The notes below the pieces were generated by a model, which worked only from the letters and a program-made list of their open reading frames with translations, was not told where the DNA came from and ran no database searches. Shown one piece after another: positions 53,963-62,642 of a stretch of 64,000 nucleotides of DNA. The stretch comes from Clostridium oryzae (lineage in GTDB: Bacteria > Bacillota > Clostridia > Clostridiales > Clostridiaceae): contig NZ_MZGV01000001.1 in NCBI RefSeq assembly GCF_002029235.1, positions 62,001 to 126,000 on the forward strand. The letters are read 5' to 3'. Numbering within the stretch: the stretch's first letter is position 1; each line of letters begins with the position of its first letter. The position numbers and the translations under genes were made by a program.

Positions 53963-54224
53963 TTTATCACCTAGATATTTAAGTTCTGTAGTAGTTTTTC
54001 TAAATAGAAGTATTTTATGCTGTTAATTTATGGCACTTATTGGTAAAGAGTACATAGATGGTCTATTGATACATTACGTTTATTATTTACCTTACATATG
54101 TTATAATAATAGAATCTTATAGTGAGATTTTGTACACTTAAGAATACGTGTAGATTTTTTTTCATATAATATTTAATGATTTCATTTACTTAGTTAATAT
54201 TAAGCGATTTTGTCGAGGGTTATT

Positions 54225-55052
54225 ATGAATAAAAAGCTGCATTTTATATCATTACTTATAAAAAGATACAAGGAAGATGAACTAGCGGTGATATCTTCAA
54301 GAATAGCATATAGTCTCCTTTTATCGTTTATACCACTACTTATTTTTTTACTTACTATACTAGGATTTACTCATATAAAAAGTGGCAACATCATGATATA
54401 TATATCTGATATTGTCCCCAAAGATGTATATCAGCTTATAAGTGAAATACTTAAGGAAGTGGTGGATACTAAAAGGTCAAATCTTCTGTCTTTTAGTTTG
54501 ATAGCAACATTATGGTCTGCATCAGGAGGAATAAAATCTATAATGTGGGCACTTAATAGAGCTTATGATGAAAAAGAAAAAAGAGGGTTTATAAAATTTA
54601 ACCTAATCTCTTTGCTATTTACCATAGGTATAATAGGTATAGTATTTATCTCAATGATTATGGTGGTATGGGGCAATGTCATTGGACAGTATGTCATTTA
54701 TAAATTACATATAACTGGTATATCGATATTATTATGGAATATTTTGAGATATTTAATAGTAACTGTGTTTATGTTTATTATTTTTATATCTATATACTAT
54801 TACTTGCCATGCAGGCGGCAAAGATTTAGGGATATAGTATCAGGCACTCTTTTTTCTACAATAGGGTGGATTTTGAGTTCATTTGCATTTTCTTATTATG
54901 TAGATAATTATGCTAATTATTCTAGAGTGTACGGAAGTATTGCCTCTATTTTTATTCTTATGCTGTGGTTTTATATTTCCTCAATAATACTTCTTTTAGG
55001 AGGAGAAATAAATGCAGTGCTTTTGGAGGCAAAAAAAAGAAACACAATATAA
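54225..55052 (+). CDS. YihY/BrkB-family inner membrane protein
   Basis: A 275-residue membrane protein with six predicted spans. The family marks are R-I-A-Y-S-L-L-L-S-F-I-P-L-L near residue 23, L-W-S-A-S-G-G-I-K-S near 97, Y-Y-Y-L-P near 190 and the last-span G-G-E-I-N-A near 263. These proteins were once called RNase BN by mistake; their true function is not established, with transport the main idea. ATG 54225 is preferred to TTG 54210 because CGAGGG lies 5 nt before it. rfbD follows 30 nt later. Confidence 0.85.
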   Translation: MNKKLHFISLLIKRYKEDELAVISSRIAYSLLLSFIPLLIFLLTILGFTHIKSGNIMIYISDIVPKDVYQLISEILKEVVDTKRSNLLSFSLIATLWSASGGIKSIMWALNRAYDEKEKRGFIKFNLISLLFTIGIIGIVFISMIMVVWGNVIGQYVIYKLHITGISILLWNILRYLIVTVFMFIIFISIYYYLPCRRQRFRDIVSGTLFSTIGWILSSFAFSYYVDNYANYSRVYGSIASIFILMLWFYISSIILLLGGEINAVLLEAKKRNTI

Positions 55053-55082
55053 TATATAGAGCTACTGAAGGGAGATTTTTAA

Positions 55083-55913
55083 TTGAAAGTACTTATTACC
55101 GGAGCTAACGGCCAATTAGGAAGAGAAATGACTAAAGTTTGTTCAAACTTATCATATGATATGCTTTTAACAGGCTCAAAGGATTTAGATATTAGAGATA
55201 TTGATGCGACCTACAAAATAGTTAAGGATTTTAGACCGGAGCTTGTTATTAACTGTGCTGCACATACTGCAGTTGATAAATGCGAAGAGGATGTGGATAA
55301 TGCTTATAGGATAAATGCCATAGGAGCAAAAAATTTATCACAGGCCTCTTATGCTGTAGGTGCAGAGCTTGTGCACCTTTCTACAGATTATGTATTTGAT
55401 GGAGAAAAGGACAGGCCACTTACAGAGTTTGATGATACAAATCCTCAAACGGTATACGGAAAATCTAAGCTTGCTGGTGAAAAAATGGCAGCTGAATTTA
55501 ACCCTAAACATTATATACTTAGAACAGCGTGGCTTTATGGAGATGGAAAGAATTTTGTAAAGACAATGCTTAACTTAGCTGCGGGAGATAATGAAATAAA
55601 AGTGGTGACAGATCAATTTGGATGCCCAACAAGTACAGCTAGTGTAGCAAAGCTTATCATAAAACTTATTAATGAGAAAAATTATGGGCTTTTTCATGCT
55701 GCTAGCAAGGGAAAATGCAGCTGGAACGATTTTGCTAAAGAAATATTTAGATTAAAGGAAATTAATAAAACAGTAAATCCATGCACTTCTGAGGAATTTG
55801 TTAGACCAGCAAAAAGACCCCAATATTCAGTATTAAGAAATTACATGCTGGAGCTTACAACTGGTGATATAATGCCAACTTGGCAGCGAGACATATACGA
55901 ATATCTAAAATAA
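55083..55913 (+). CDS. rfbD: dTDP-4-dehydrorhamnose reductase
   Basis: A 276-residue SDR of normal RmlD length. It has G-A-N-G-Q-L-G-R-E at residues 7-15, N-C-A-A-H-T-A-V-D near 58, S-T-D-Y-V-F-D-G near 100 and Y-G-K-S-K-L-A-G-E near 126. It reduces the 4-keto sugar to dTDP-L-rhamnose, the last step of the pathway completed by rfbA, rfbC and rfbB in this window. The start is TTG 55083 with GAAGGGAG upstream; no ATG fits. Confidence 0.93.
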   Translation: MKVLITGANGQLGREMTKVCSNLSYDMLLTGSKDLDIRDIDATYKIVKDFRPELVINCAAHTAVDKCEEDVDNAYRINAIGAKNLSQASYAVGAELVHLSTDYVFDGEKDRPLTEFDDTNPQTVYGKSKLAGEKMAAEFNPKHYILRTAWLYGDGKNFVKTMLNLAAGDNEIKVVTDQFGCPTSTASVAKLIIKLINEKNYGLFHAASKGKCSWNDFAKEIFRLKEINKTVNPCTSEEFVRPAKRPQYSVLRNYMLELTTGDIMPTWQRDIYEYLK

Positions 55914-56000
55914 TTTTATTGATTATGATTACAAAAACCGAAAATGGCTATAATCACTAATATAAGTTATAAACTTATTAAATTATTTGGAGGTTTTTGT

Positions 56001-56342
56001 ATGAACAGAATTATTTTAGTGGGAAGGCTTACAAAAGATCCGGAGCAAAGAATGATTGAGGATAAGAATAAGCTGATGGCCAAATTTACACTTGCTGTAG
56101 ATAGGGGTTTTAAGAATGCAGAAGGTGAAAGAGAAGCAGACTTTATTCCCATAGTTCTATGGGGAAAAAGAGCAGAAGTTGCAATGGAATTTTTGCAAAA
56201 AGGAAGCCTGATAAGCATATGTGGAAGACTGAATTGCAGAAGCTATGAAGATAGTCAGGGAATAAGAAGGTATGTATCAGAAGTTATTGGAGAGTCTTTC
56301 CAGTTTATAGATAATATCAAAACTGAAAATACGGCAGTTTAG
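56001..56342 (+). CDS. ssb: Short single-stranded DNA-binding protein
   Basis: A 113-residue OB-fold SSB: M-N-R-I-I-L-V-G-R-L-T-K-D-P-E at the start, F-T-L-A-V-D-R near 34 and F-I-P-I-V-L-W-G-K near 52. It lacks the long linker and the acidic D-D-D-I-P-F tip that housekeeping SSBs use to recruit partners, so it is an accessory SSB. ATG 56001 follows GGAGG by 6 nt. Confidence 0.88.
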   Translation: MNRIILVGRLTKDPEQRMIEDKNKLMAKFTLAVDRGFKNAEGEREADFIPIVLWGKRAEVAMEFLQKGSLISICGRLNCRSYEDSQGIRRYVSEVIGESFQFIDNIKTENTAV

Positions 56343-56349
56343 TATATAG

Positions 56350-56392
56350 TGCCAGATGCCTGCATTAATGTTAGTCAGGTGTCTGGCATTAA
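56350..56392 (+). terminator. Terminator after ssb
   Basis: gccagatgcctg pairs with caggtgtctggc (two wobble or mismatch positions) around an 11-nt loop. Confidence 0.6.
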
Positions 56393-56412
56393 TATTATCA
56401 ATTATAGAATGC

Positions 56413-56490
56413 TACAAAAAAGTGCTGTTACACCAAAATGTTGGTGTGAGTAAACACCAACACTCTTTTGTAACAACACTTTCATATAAC
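56413..56490. repeat. Palindromic region in a convergent gap (family 3, copy 3)
   Basis: The arms aaaaaagtgctgttaca and tgtaacaacacttt pair with gaps, and inside them aatgttggtgt pairs with acaccaacactc. The plan (aatgttg, then a loop, then caaca-ctttt) is the same as at 45.4 and 53.2 kb. Confidence 0.5.
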
Positions 56491-56564
56491 ATAGCCTGAG
56501 GGCAAGTTTGTAGTAGCAGCAGCAAATAACATAAACATGATATCTTCAATTTTTACTTAAAGTT

Positions 56565-59207
56565 TTAAACCAGAAGCTTTTCTGCATTAGCATAGCTTGA
56601 ATTATTTTTCATGGCTAATATAATTTTTCCTGCATTTTTGGTATCACCTAATAATATAGCACCTGCTAATGTGTCGTCCTTAAAAAATAATTTTTTATAT
56701 ACACCTTTTGTTTTATCCTCTAAGATGCTGCTTTTTAATGAACTATCGCTAAAATCAATAGTCCCAGCGGAGAAAACTTCTGTATTAAGAGCTTTAAAAA
56801 TAACAGAGGATACGAAATGCTTAAATTTACTGTTTGTAGAAGCATCTACTGAATTGGCGCCAGCAACTTTTCCCATTTCAATAGCTGCAGTCCAATTCCC
56901 GTACACTAATCCGTTAAGTTCTGCCACATCGCCGCAGGCAAATACATCTTTAATATTAGTTTCCATTTTTTCGTTTACTATGATACCCTTATTACAAGCT
57001 ATACCTGACTTCTCTGCAAGGTCTTTATTAGGCCTTATACCTGTTGAGAATAACACTAAATCGGCGGATATTATTTTCCCACTGCTTAGCTTTACAGCAT
57101 CTACTTTATTTATTGAATCATCGGCAATAAGTTCAGCAGCAGAGTCATTTAGAATTAATTCAACTCCGGAATTGTTAATTAATGCTTTGAAGAGTTCTGC
57201 ACTTTTATCATCAAGCTGTCTTGGTAAAAGTCTGTTAGCAAATTCAACAACCGTAACAGCTATGCCGGATTTTTTTAGTTCCCAAGCTGCTTCAAGACCG
57301 AGAAGGCCTCCTCCTATTATTACTGCTGATTTGGCATCTTTCATGGCTAATTTAATTCTATTTGCATCACTCTTGTATTTCAACGTATAAACTCCAGAAA
57401 GATCTGAACCCTTAATATGGGGAATGAAATTATAGCTGCCATTAGCAAATATTAATTTGTCATATTTAAGTGTATAGCCGTCCTCTGATACAAGTTCTTT
57501 ATTATTGACTCTTACATTAGATATTTTTTTACCTAAAATTAATTCGATTCCATTTTTATCATACCATTCTTTATTTGATATATAGAACGAACTTTCTTTA
57601 ATTTCCTCTGAGAGATAATCTGAAAGTTGAGGTCTATAATATGTCAGTTCATTTTCAGCTGAAATAATTTTAATTACAGCTTTAGAATTATTTTTTCTTA
57701 TAGTAGCAGCAGCGTAGTATCCAGCTGCTCCGTTCCCAATAATAGCATAGACTTCAGCTTTGGCAGTATCATGAGAAGCTTTTTCGTTTAATTCGTCTGT
57801 TACATCAATAAACTGATCTGCTCCAGCTCCACATACAGGGCACGGATCAGGAGGAAATTCACCTTCGAAAACTTCGTTACACACTAAACATTTCCATTTT
57901 CTGACTTTCCCGGTGTTTACGCTATTCATTTTATCAGCTAATTTACTGTCAGATTGCTTTTTTTTTTCTATAGCTTGAGGCACAGCATCAGCAGGAAGTT
58001 TACCAAGGTTAACTAAAACTCTTTTCCCGAACTCAGAGCCGAAGTCAAAAGCTTTTTTTAAATCGTCTTTAGAAGGTTTAAAGCTAATTTTTAATCCAGG
58101 CTGCTGCTTCATTTTAAGCTGTTTTAATCTTGCCTCAATATTAGGAACAGCCTCTCCGCTCCAACCATAAGAACCAAAGGCTGATGCTACTTTACCGCCA
58201 TGAACTATTGGATTGAGCTTTAAGAGAAGTTCTCCTATAGGTTCCAATAAATCACCATTTATTGTAGGTGACCCGAAAAGTATACCATCGGAAGTAGAAA
58301 TATCTTCAAGTATTTTATTTTTGTCGTGATGAATTACATCATATAATGTTATGTCAAAATCTCCGTTGGATTTTATTCCGGCAGCTATACTATTTGCAAG
58401 TTCTGCAGTATAACCATAAGCGGATACATAGGAAATTGTAACTTTAGGTTTTTCTGACTTAGCAGCAGCAGTACTCCACTCTTTGTAGAGATTTACTATT
58501 CTCCATGGATCCTGTCTCAATATAGGACCATGACCAGTACAAATCATATCTATATCAAGATTTTTTATTTTATCTACAGCTTTTAATACATAAGGCTTAA
58601 ATGGTCCCATGATACAATCGAAATAATAACGAAGAGCTTCCATATATTGTTCTTCATTCTCGTTCAGGTCATTAAAAACTTTACTGTTGCAATAATGACT
58701 TCCAAAAGAATCACAAGTTATTAGAACTTTATCTTCTTCCACATAAGTATACATAGTATCAGGCCAGTGTAAAAATGGAGCAGTAATAAATTTTAAGGTT
58801 TTGTTGCCAAGGCTAAGGGTATTACCGTCAGCAACAGTTATATATTCAAAAGGTCTATTTACTATAGATTTTAGAAAATGAAGCGCAGGCGTTGTTCCTA
58901 CAACCTTTGCATTTGGAGAAAGATCTAACAGCCTTTCAACTGAACCAGCATGATCAGGCTCAGTATGATCTACTATGATGTAATCAATTTTCGTAATGTC
59001 GATATTCATTGATTTTAATCTTTCTAGATATTCATCAAAAAACTGTGCCTTTACTGTTTCCATTACAGCAACTTTTTCGCTGCCTTTAACTACATAAGAA
59101 TTATAAGTAGTTCCATAAGGAGTGTACATTATAATATCAAAGATTCTAAGTCCTGGGTCTAAAGCACCTACCCAATAGATGTTATTTTTTACTTCTAAAG
59201 ATTTCAT
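56565..59207 (-). CDS. Flavodiiron protein - rubredoxin - NADH:rubredoxin oxidoreductase fusion
   Basis: An 880-residue soluble enzyme made of four parts. Residues 1-250 are the MBL-like diiron domain (D-H-T-E-P-D-H-A-G-S near 81, L-H-W-P-D-T near 147, G-H-G-P near 226). Residues 255-400 are a flavodoxin domain (Y-V-S-A-Y-G-Y-T-A). Residues 425-465 are a rubredoxin with W-K-C-L-V-C and P-C-P-V-C-G. Residues 475-880 are the FAD/NADH reductase (I-G-N-G-A-A-G-Y and I-I-G-G-G-L-L-G-L-E). This is the class F layout described for C. difficile, an NADH:O2 oxidoreductase making water; NO may also be reduced. ATG 59207 is preferred to GTG 59216 by ribosome-site spacing. Confidence 0.92.
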   Translation of the reverse strand: MKSLEVKNNIYWVGALDPGLRIFDIIMYTPYGTTYNSYVVKGSEKVAVMETVKAQFFDEYLERLKSMNIDITKIDYIIVDHTEPDHAGSVERLLDLSPNAKVVGTTPALHFLKSIVNRPFEYITVADGNTLSLGNKTLKFITAPFLHWPDTMYTYVEEDKVLITCDSFGSHYCNSKVFNDLNENEEQYMEALRYYFDCIMGPFKPYVLKAVDKIKNLDIDMICTGHGPILRQDPWRIVNLYKEWSTAAAKSEKPKVTISYVSAYGYTAELANSIAAGIKSNGDFDITLYDVIHHDKNKILEDISTSDGILFGSPTINGDLLEPIGELLLKLNPIVHGGKVASAFGSYGWSGEAVPNIEARLKQLKMKQQPGLKISFKPSKDDLKKAFDFGSEFGKRVLVNLGKLPADAVPQAIEKKKQSDSKLADKMNSVNTGKVRKWKCLVCNEVFEGEFPPDPCPVCGAGADQFIDVTDELNEKASHDTAKAEVYAIIGNGAAGYYAAATIRKNNSKAVIKIISAENELTYYRPQLSDYLSEEIKESSFYISNKEWYDKNGIELILGKKISNVRVNNKELVSEDGYTLKYDKLIFANGSYNFIPHIKGSDLSGVYTLKYKSDANRIKLAMKDAKSAVIIGGGLLGLEAAWELKKSGIAVTVVEFANRLLPRQLDDKSAELFKALINNSGVELILNDSAAELIADDSINKVDAVKLSSGKIISADLVLFSTGIRPNKDLAEKSGIACNKGIIVNEKMETNIKDVFACGDVAELNGLVYGNWTAAIEMGKVAGANSVDASTNSKFKHFVSSVIFKALNTEVFSAGTIDFSDSSLKSSILEDKTKGVYKKLFFKDDTLAGAILLGDTKNAGKIILAMKNNSSYANAEKLLV

Positions 59208-59236
59208 TAAAAACACGTCCTCTCAAAAAAAATGGA

Positions 59237-59254
59237 TTGTGAAATAATTAACTT
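59237..59254 (-). promoter_or_regulatory. Rex-like operator before the flavodiiron gene
   Basis: ttgtgaaataattaactt matches 11 of the 14 fixed positions of the Rex site TTGTTAA-N4-TTAACAA. It lies 30-47 bases upstream of the start codon, in the leader just downstream of the predicted promoter. Rex senses NADH, which this enzyme consumes. Confidence 0.45.
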
Positions 59255-59278
59255 CAATTTACATAGCTTATTATTAGT

Positions 59279-59313
59279 ATTATATCCTTTTCAAATTTTA
59301 AAAGTACTTTTAA
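59279..59313 (-). promoter_or_regulatory. Flavodiiron promoter with palindromic operator over the -35
   Basis: On the minus strand a perfect TATAAT (+ strand 59279-59284) stands 17 bp from a -35 position that lies inside ttaaaagtacttttaa (59298-59313), a perfect 16-bp palindrome. The -35 itself is poor, which fits a regulated promoter. Confidence 0.5.
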
Positions 59314-59348
59314 TTAAATAGAGATAAAGCTAAAATTATGTATCCAAT

Positions 59349-59467
59349 AAAAAAGACGTGATCCCCAATGAATCACGTCTATTAGGGAGTCAGAGGTGGA
59401 TAAAACGGTAATGAGTTTATCCAGTACATTTTATTGGAAGTAATATTTAGATAATAATAATTATCTA
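59349..59467 (-). ncRNA. Candidate small RNA or attenuated leader upstream of the flavodiiron gene
   Basis: On the minus strand a consensus promoter (59474-59502) would start RNA near 59467. The RNA then forms a hairpin ggataaa/tttatcc (59398-59422) and a 9-bp hairpin agacgtgat/atcacgtct (59354-59380) followed by six U. The product would be about 119 nt. There is no ORF in it. Either it is an independent sRNA or a leader read through into the flavodiiron gene. Confidence 0.5.
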
Positions 59468-59473
59468 TTAATA

Positions 59474-59502
59474 ATTATATAGCTGATTTTCTAAAATATC
59501 AA
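59474..59502 (-). promoter_or_regulatory. Consensus promoter on the minus strand
   Basis: The -35 is TTGATA (complement of 59497-59502), the spacer is exactly 17 bp, and the -10 is TATAAT (complement of 59474-59479). It is the second-best promoter match seen in the window. Confidence 0.65.
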
Positions 59503-59594
59503 TACCTTTTGTGTAAAATTAGTACATATTTAGTATGCGCTAATAATATATATAAATAATAAATTTAGGTATTTTGTTTAGAGAGGAAGAATTC

Positions 59595-60665
59595 ATGAAT
59601 TATACTTTGATTGGATGCGGACGTATATCACCTAATCATATTCAGGCAGCTATTGACAATAAATTGAATATTGTAGCCTTGTGTGATGTTGATGCTGACA
59701 AGATAGGGAAAGCACTGAACCTATTTAAATTGTCACCTGATATAAAGCAATACACAGATTATAAGGAAATGATTAAAAATGAAAATATAGACATTGCAGC
59801 TATTGCTACAGAAAGCGGCAAGCATTCAGAGATTGCGTTAAATTGTATTGAGAAAAATATCAATACAATTATAGAAAAGCCCATTGCTCTTTCACTAAGT
59901 GATGCAGATAAAATAATAGAAGCTGCAGAGGAGCATCATGTGAAAGTAAGTATAAGCCATCAAAATAGATTTAATAAATCTATCAAGAAAATTCGAGAGG
60001 CTGTTGATAATAATAAGTTTGGCAGGTTATTCTATGGCACTGCTCAAGTACGCTGGAATAGAGGCGAAGACTATTATAAAAAAGCAGCTTGGAGGGGAAC
60101 CTGGGAACAAGATGGAGGTGCGCTGATGAATCAGTGCATACATAATGTTGATATTTTGCTGTGGATGATGGGCAGTGAGGTATCTGAGGTTATGGCTTAT
60201 ACCGATAAGCTGGCTCATGATTATATAGAGGCAGAGGATTTTGGGATTGCACTTATTAAATTTAAAAATGGTGCTTATGGTGTTATAGAAGGCACTACCG
60301 ATATATATCCTGAAAACCTTGAAGAGACGTTATATATTTTTGGTGAAAAAGGTACAGTTAAGGCAGGAGGAAAATCGCTGAATACTATTGAGCAGTGGAG
60401 ATTTGGAGATAAATCTGACAATGAGGAGGAAATAAAAAGAATATACAGTGAGAATCCTCCCAATGTTTATGGATTTGGGCATAAACCGTTATACGCTGAT
60501 ATGATTGATGCAATCAAAAATAATAGAAGACCATATGTTGATGGTAATACAGGTAGACGGGCCTTGGAATTGGTTCTAGCTATTTATAAATCGGCAGCCC
60601 TTGGAAAGCCTGTTACATTACCTCTTGAGAAATGTAGCACTATAGATTTTAAAGGGAGATTTTGA
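59595..60665 (+). CDS. Gfo/Idh/MocA oxidoreductase, nucleotide-sugar 3-dehydrogenase-like
   Basis: A 356-residue NAD(P)-dependent enzyme. The Rossmann start I-G-C-G-R-I is at residues 5-10, the family motif E-K-P-I-A-L-S near 94, and W-R-G-T-W-E-Q-D-G-G-A-L-M-N-Q near 166 is the WlbA/GnnA pattern. Such enzymes oxidise C3 of a UDP-linked amino sugar to a ketone, which a DegT-type aminotransferase then aminates. Exactly that partner follows with only 2 nt between the genes. ATG 59595 is preferred to 59574 because GAGGAAG lies 5 nt before it. Confidence 0.85.
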   Translation: MNYTLIGCGRISPNHIQAAIDNKLNIVALCDVDADKIGKALNLFKLSPDIKQYTDYKEMIKNENIDIAAIATESGKHSEIALNCIEKNINTIIEKPIALSLSDADKIIEAAEEHHVKVSISHQNRFNKSIKKIREAVDNNKFGRLFYGTAQVRWNRGEDYYKKAAWRGTWEQDGGALMNQCIHNVDILLWMMGSEVSEVMAYTDKLAHDYIEAEDFGIALIKFKNGAYGVIEGTTDIYPENLEETLYIFGEKGTVKAGGKSLNTIEQWRFGDKSDNEEEIKRIYSENPPNVYGFGHKPLYADMIDAIKNNRRPYVDGNTGRRALELVLAIYKSAALGKPVTLPLEKCSTIDFKGRF

Positions 60666-60667
60666 TT

Positions 60668-61801
60668 ATGGAATTTAAGGGATTAAAAGCTCAGTATAAA
60701 GCGTTAAAGGATAAAATAGATTTAGCTATGATAAGAACTGCCTTAGAAGGAAATTTCATTATGGGTAAACAGGTAAGTGAGCTTGAAGATAGTCTTGCTG
60801 AATATGTGGGAGTTAAGCACTGCATAACATGTGCAAATGGTACAGATGCATTGACAATGTCGTTAATGTATTTTGGAGTAAAAAAAGGGGATGCTGTTTT
60901 TGTTCCAGATTTTACTTTCTTTTCGTCAGCAGAAGTCGTTTCTTTTCTTGGAGCTACACCTGTGTTTGTAGATGTAGATCAGTATACATTTAATATTGAT
61001 CCTAAAAAACTTAAAGAGGCCATTACTATGGTTAAAAAGCAAGGTAAGTATAATCCTAAAGCTATAATCGCCGTGGATTTATTTGGGCTGTGTGCAGATT
61101 ACTACAGAATAAAGCAGATAGCAAAGGAATATGATCTGCTGTTATTAGAAGACGGAGCTCAAGGCTTCGGAAGCACGATAAAAGGTGATGCTGCTTGCTG
61201 CTTTGGAGATATAGCCACTACTTCCTTTTTCCCAGCAAAGCCTTTAGGGTGCTATGGAGATGGCGGAGCTGTTTTTACAAATGACGATGCAGCTGATGAA
61301 TATTTAAGGTCAGTGAGGATACATGGGAAAGGTTCACATAAATATGACAATGTAAGGATAGGTATAAATTCTCGGCTCGATACAATTCAAGCTGCCATTC
61401 TTCAAGTTAAGTTTCAGGCATTAAAAGAATATGAACTTGATGCATTAGCTGAGGCTGCAGCAGCATATACCGAAAGTCTTAGGAATGTAGTAGCTATACC
61501 AACCATTCCAAGAGATTATAGGTCAAGTTGGGCTCAATACACTATAGCTCTGAAAAATGAGCAGCAAAGAAATAATTTACAAATATTCTTAAAGTCAAAA
61601 GGAATACCAACCATGATATATTATCCCAAAGCTCTGCATATGCAAGGCGCTTTTAAATATTTAGAATATTCATCTGGGGATTATCCTATAACTGAAAAAT
61701 TATGCAAGTGTGTTTTGTCACTTCCAATACATCCTTATATAACAAAAAAAGAGCTGTTAAAAGTTACAGATATGATAACTACCTATATAAATAGAAGATA
61801 A
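60668..61801 (+). CDS. DegT/DnrJ/EryC1/StrS-type sugar aminotransferase
   Basis: A 377-residue fold-type I PLP enzyme. It shows C-A-N-G-T-D-A-L near residue 57, F-T-F-F-S-S-A-E near 85, E-D-G-A-Q-G-F-G-S near 161 and the PLP lysine in F-F-P-A-K-P-L-G near 185. It aminates a keto-sugar nucleotide, using glutamate. Together with the oxidoreductase before it, it probably makes a 3-amino-3-deoxy (2,3-diamino) sugar for surface glycans. ATG 60668 is preferred; TTG 60662 lies too close to GGGAG. Confidence 0.87.
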   Translation: MEFKGLKAQYKALKDKIDLAMIRTALEGNFIMGKQVSELEDSLAEYVGVKHCITCANGTDALTMSLMYFGVKKGDAVFVPDFTFFSSAEVVSFLGATPVFVDVDQYTFNIDPKKLKEAITMVKKQGKYNPKAIIAVDLFGLCADYYRIKQIAKEYDLLLLEDGAQGFGSTIKGDAACCFGDIATTSFFPAKPLGCYGDGGAVFTNDDAADEYLRSVRIHGKGSHKYDNVRIGINSRLDTIQAAILQVKFQALKEYELDALAEAAAAYTESLRNVVAIPTIPRDYRSSWAQYTIALKNEQQRNNLQIFLKSKGIPTMIYYPKALHMQGAFKYLEYSSGDYPITEKLCKCVLSLPIHPYITKKELLKVTDMITTYINRR

Positions 61802-61974
61802 TATATAAATTATATGCAATAAAAAATAGATATATTTCGACAAAATTCAATACCGATTAGAAAGTATTTTCCAGGTAAGGAACAATTTATAATTATAATA
61901 TGTTATACATAAAGTAAAGTTGTCATATCATAAGGTTAAATTATCTTTACCAATAACATGTAACGACAGTATTC

Positions 61975-61992
61975 TTATCACGAATGTGATAA
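61975..61992. promoter_or_regulatory. Perfect 18-bp palindrome, operator-like
   Basis: ttatcac-gaat-gtgataa has perfect 7-bp arms and lies about 60 nt before the next gene. No regulator is assigned. Confidence 0.45.
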
Positions 61993-62049
61993 TATAAACG
62001 TATATAAAGTGAATATGTGCATAATTATTGTATTATTAGGGGGAATTGA

Positions 62050-62409
62050 ATGATGGTTGTAATGGAATGTTTGACTAGGAGTATAGCAGATGGTGAAATG
62101 ACATACACTTATTTCTATAGAATTGTAAAGCATGAGGTGCAGTTGGAAGAGAATACAAGCATTATAAAAGTCCAAACATATGGAATAGAAGCCGAAAGAT
62201 ACGATTATAATAATGGCACTTTAGTTAACATCGAAAGAGATTGTATAAATAATATTGGTCCTCAAAGGCATAAAGTACATAATTTATTAAAATTGCTTTA
62301 TGATAATGCGGTTTCGCCTATTCACTTAGTAGATGTTTTAGGAGTTTATGTGGATGAACAGGTGTCAGATTTTTGTAGTAATGAAAATATGGTAGCAGTA
62401 CAGAATTAA
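62050..62409 (+). CDS. DUF6514-like small protein
   Basis: A 119-residue soluble protein resembling the clostridial DUF6514 group: Y-T-Y-F-Y-R-I-V-K-H near residue 18, then V-Q-T-Y-G-I-E-A-E-R near 40 and V-H-N-L-L-K-L-L-Y-D near 77, ending P-I-H-L-V-D-V-L-G-V-Y. The function is unknown. A GGGGGA ribosome site precedes ATG 62050. The family name is from memory of these motifs and is moderately sure. It is expressed alone, from the AT-rich region that carries an 18-bp palindrome. Confidence 0.6.
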   Translation: MMVVMECLTRSIADGEMTYTYFYRIVKHEVQLEENTSIIKVQTYGIEAERYDYNNGTLVNIERDCINNIGPQRHKVHNLLKLLYDNAVSPIHLVDVLGVYVDEQVSDFCSNENMVAVQN

Positions 62410-62461
62410 ATCTTGCGTTTTGAATATTGGTGTGGTAATATTACTCTTAATGATATTTGTA

Positions 62462-62562
62462 GTTAAGAGGGAGTAACTGCCTTTTGGTGATAAAGTCAAC
62501 ATACTGGTTATTTAATAACCTGGCTTTATTGTGACGTTTTGTCAAGTGAGACTTTTAACACA
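62462..62562 (+). promoter_or_regulatory. yybP-ykoY manganese riboswitch
   Basis: The conserved pieces occur in order: agggagtaactgcc, then gtcaacata, ctgg ... cctggctttattgtga, and the closing gagactttt. P1 pairs gttaa (62462-62466) with ttaac (62555-62559). It lies before a GDT1-family transporter, the usual setting for this Mn2+-sensing class. Confidence 0.88.
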
Positions 62563-62642
62563 ATAAAATTTGTTACAGAATCATTTAATAGTTTTTATTT
62601 TATGATTTTGCTTTAATTTTATTGTGCTAAGGGTCTTTTTAT
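62550..62642 (+). terminator. Expression platform of the manganese riboswitch
   Basis: The 3' side of the aptamer (62550-62568, gacttttaacacaataaaa) can pair instead with ttttattgtgctaagggtc (62617-62635), which is followed by a T-run. Aptamer and terminator exclude each other, so Mn2+ binding should switch the gene on. Confidence 0.75.

Noticed and set aside
56611-57390. 259-codon ORF on the + strand inside the flavodiiron fusion gene
   Set aside because: It lies fully antisense to a strongly conserved FAD/NADH domain, its product is a Ser/Leu-rich mirror of that gene's codons, and it has no ribosome site.
61836-61842. Spo0A box ttcgaca in the gap before the DUF6514-like gene
   Set aside because: A single 7-mer about 210 nt from the gene; such matches are common by chance in AT-rich DNA.
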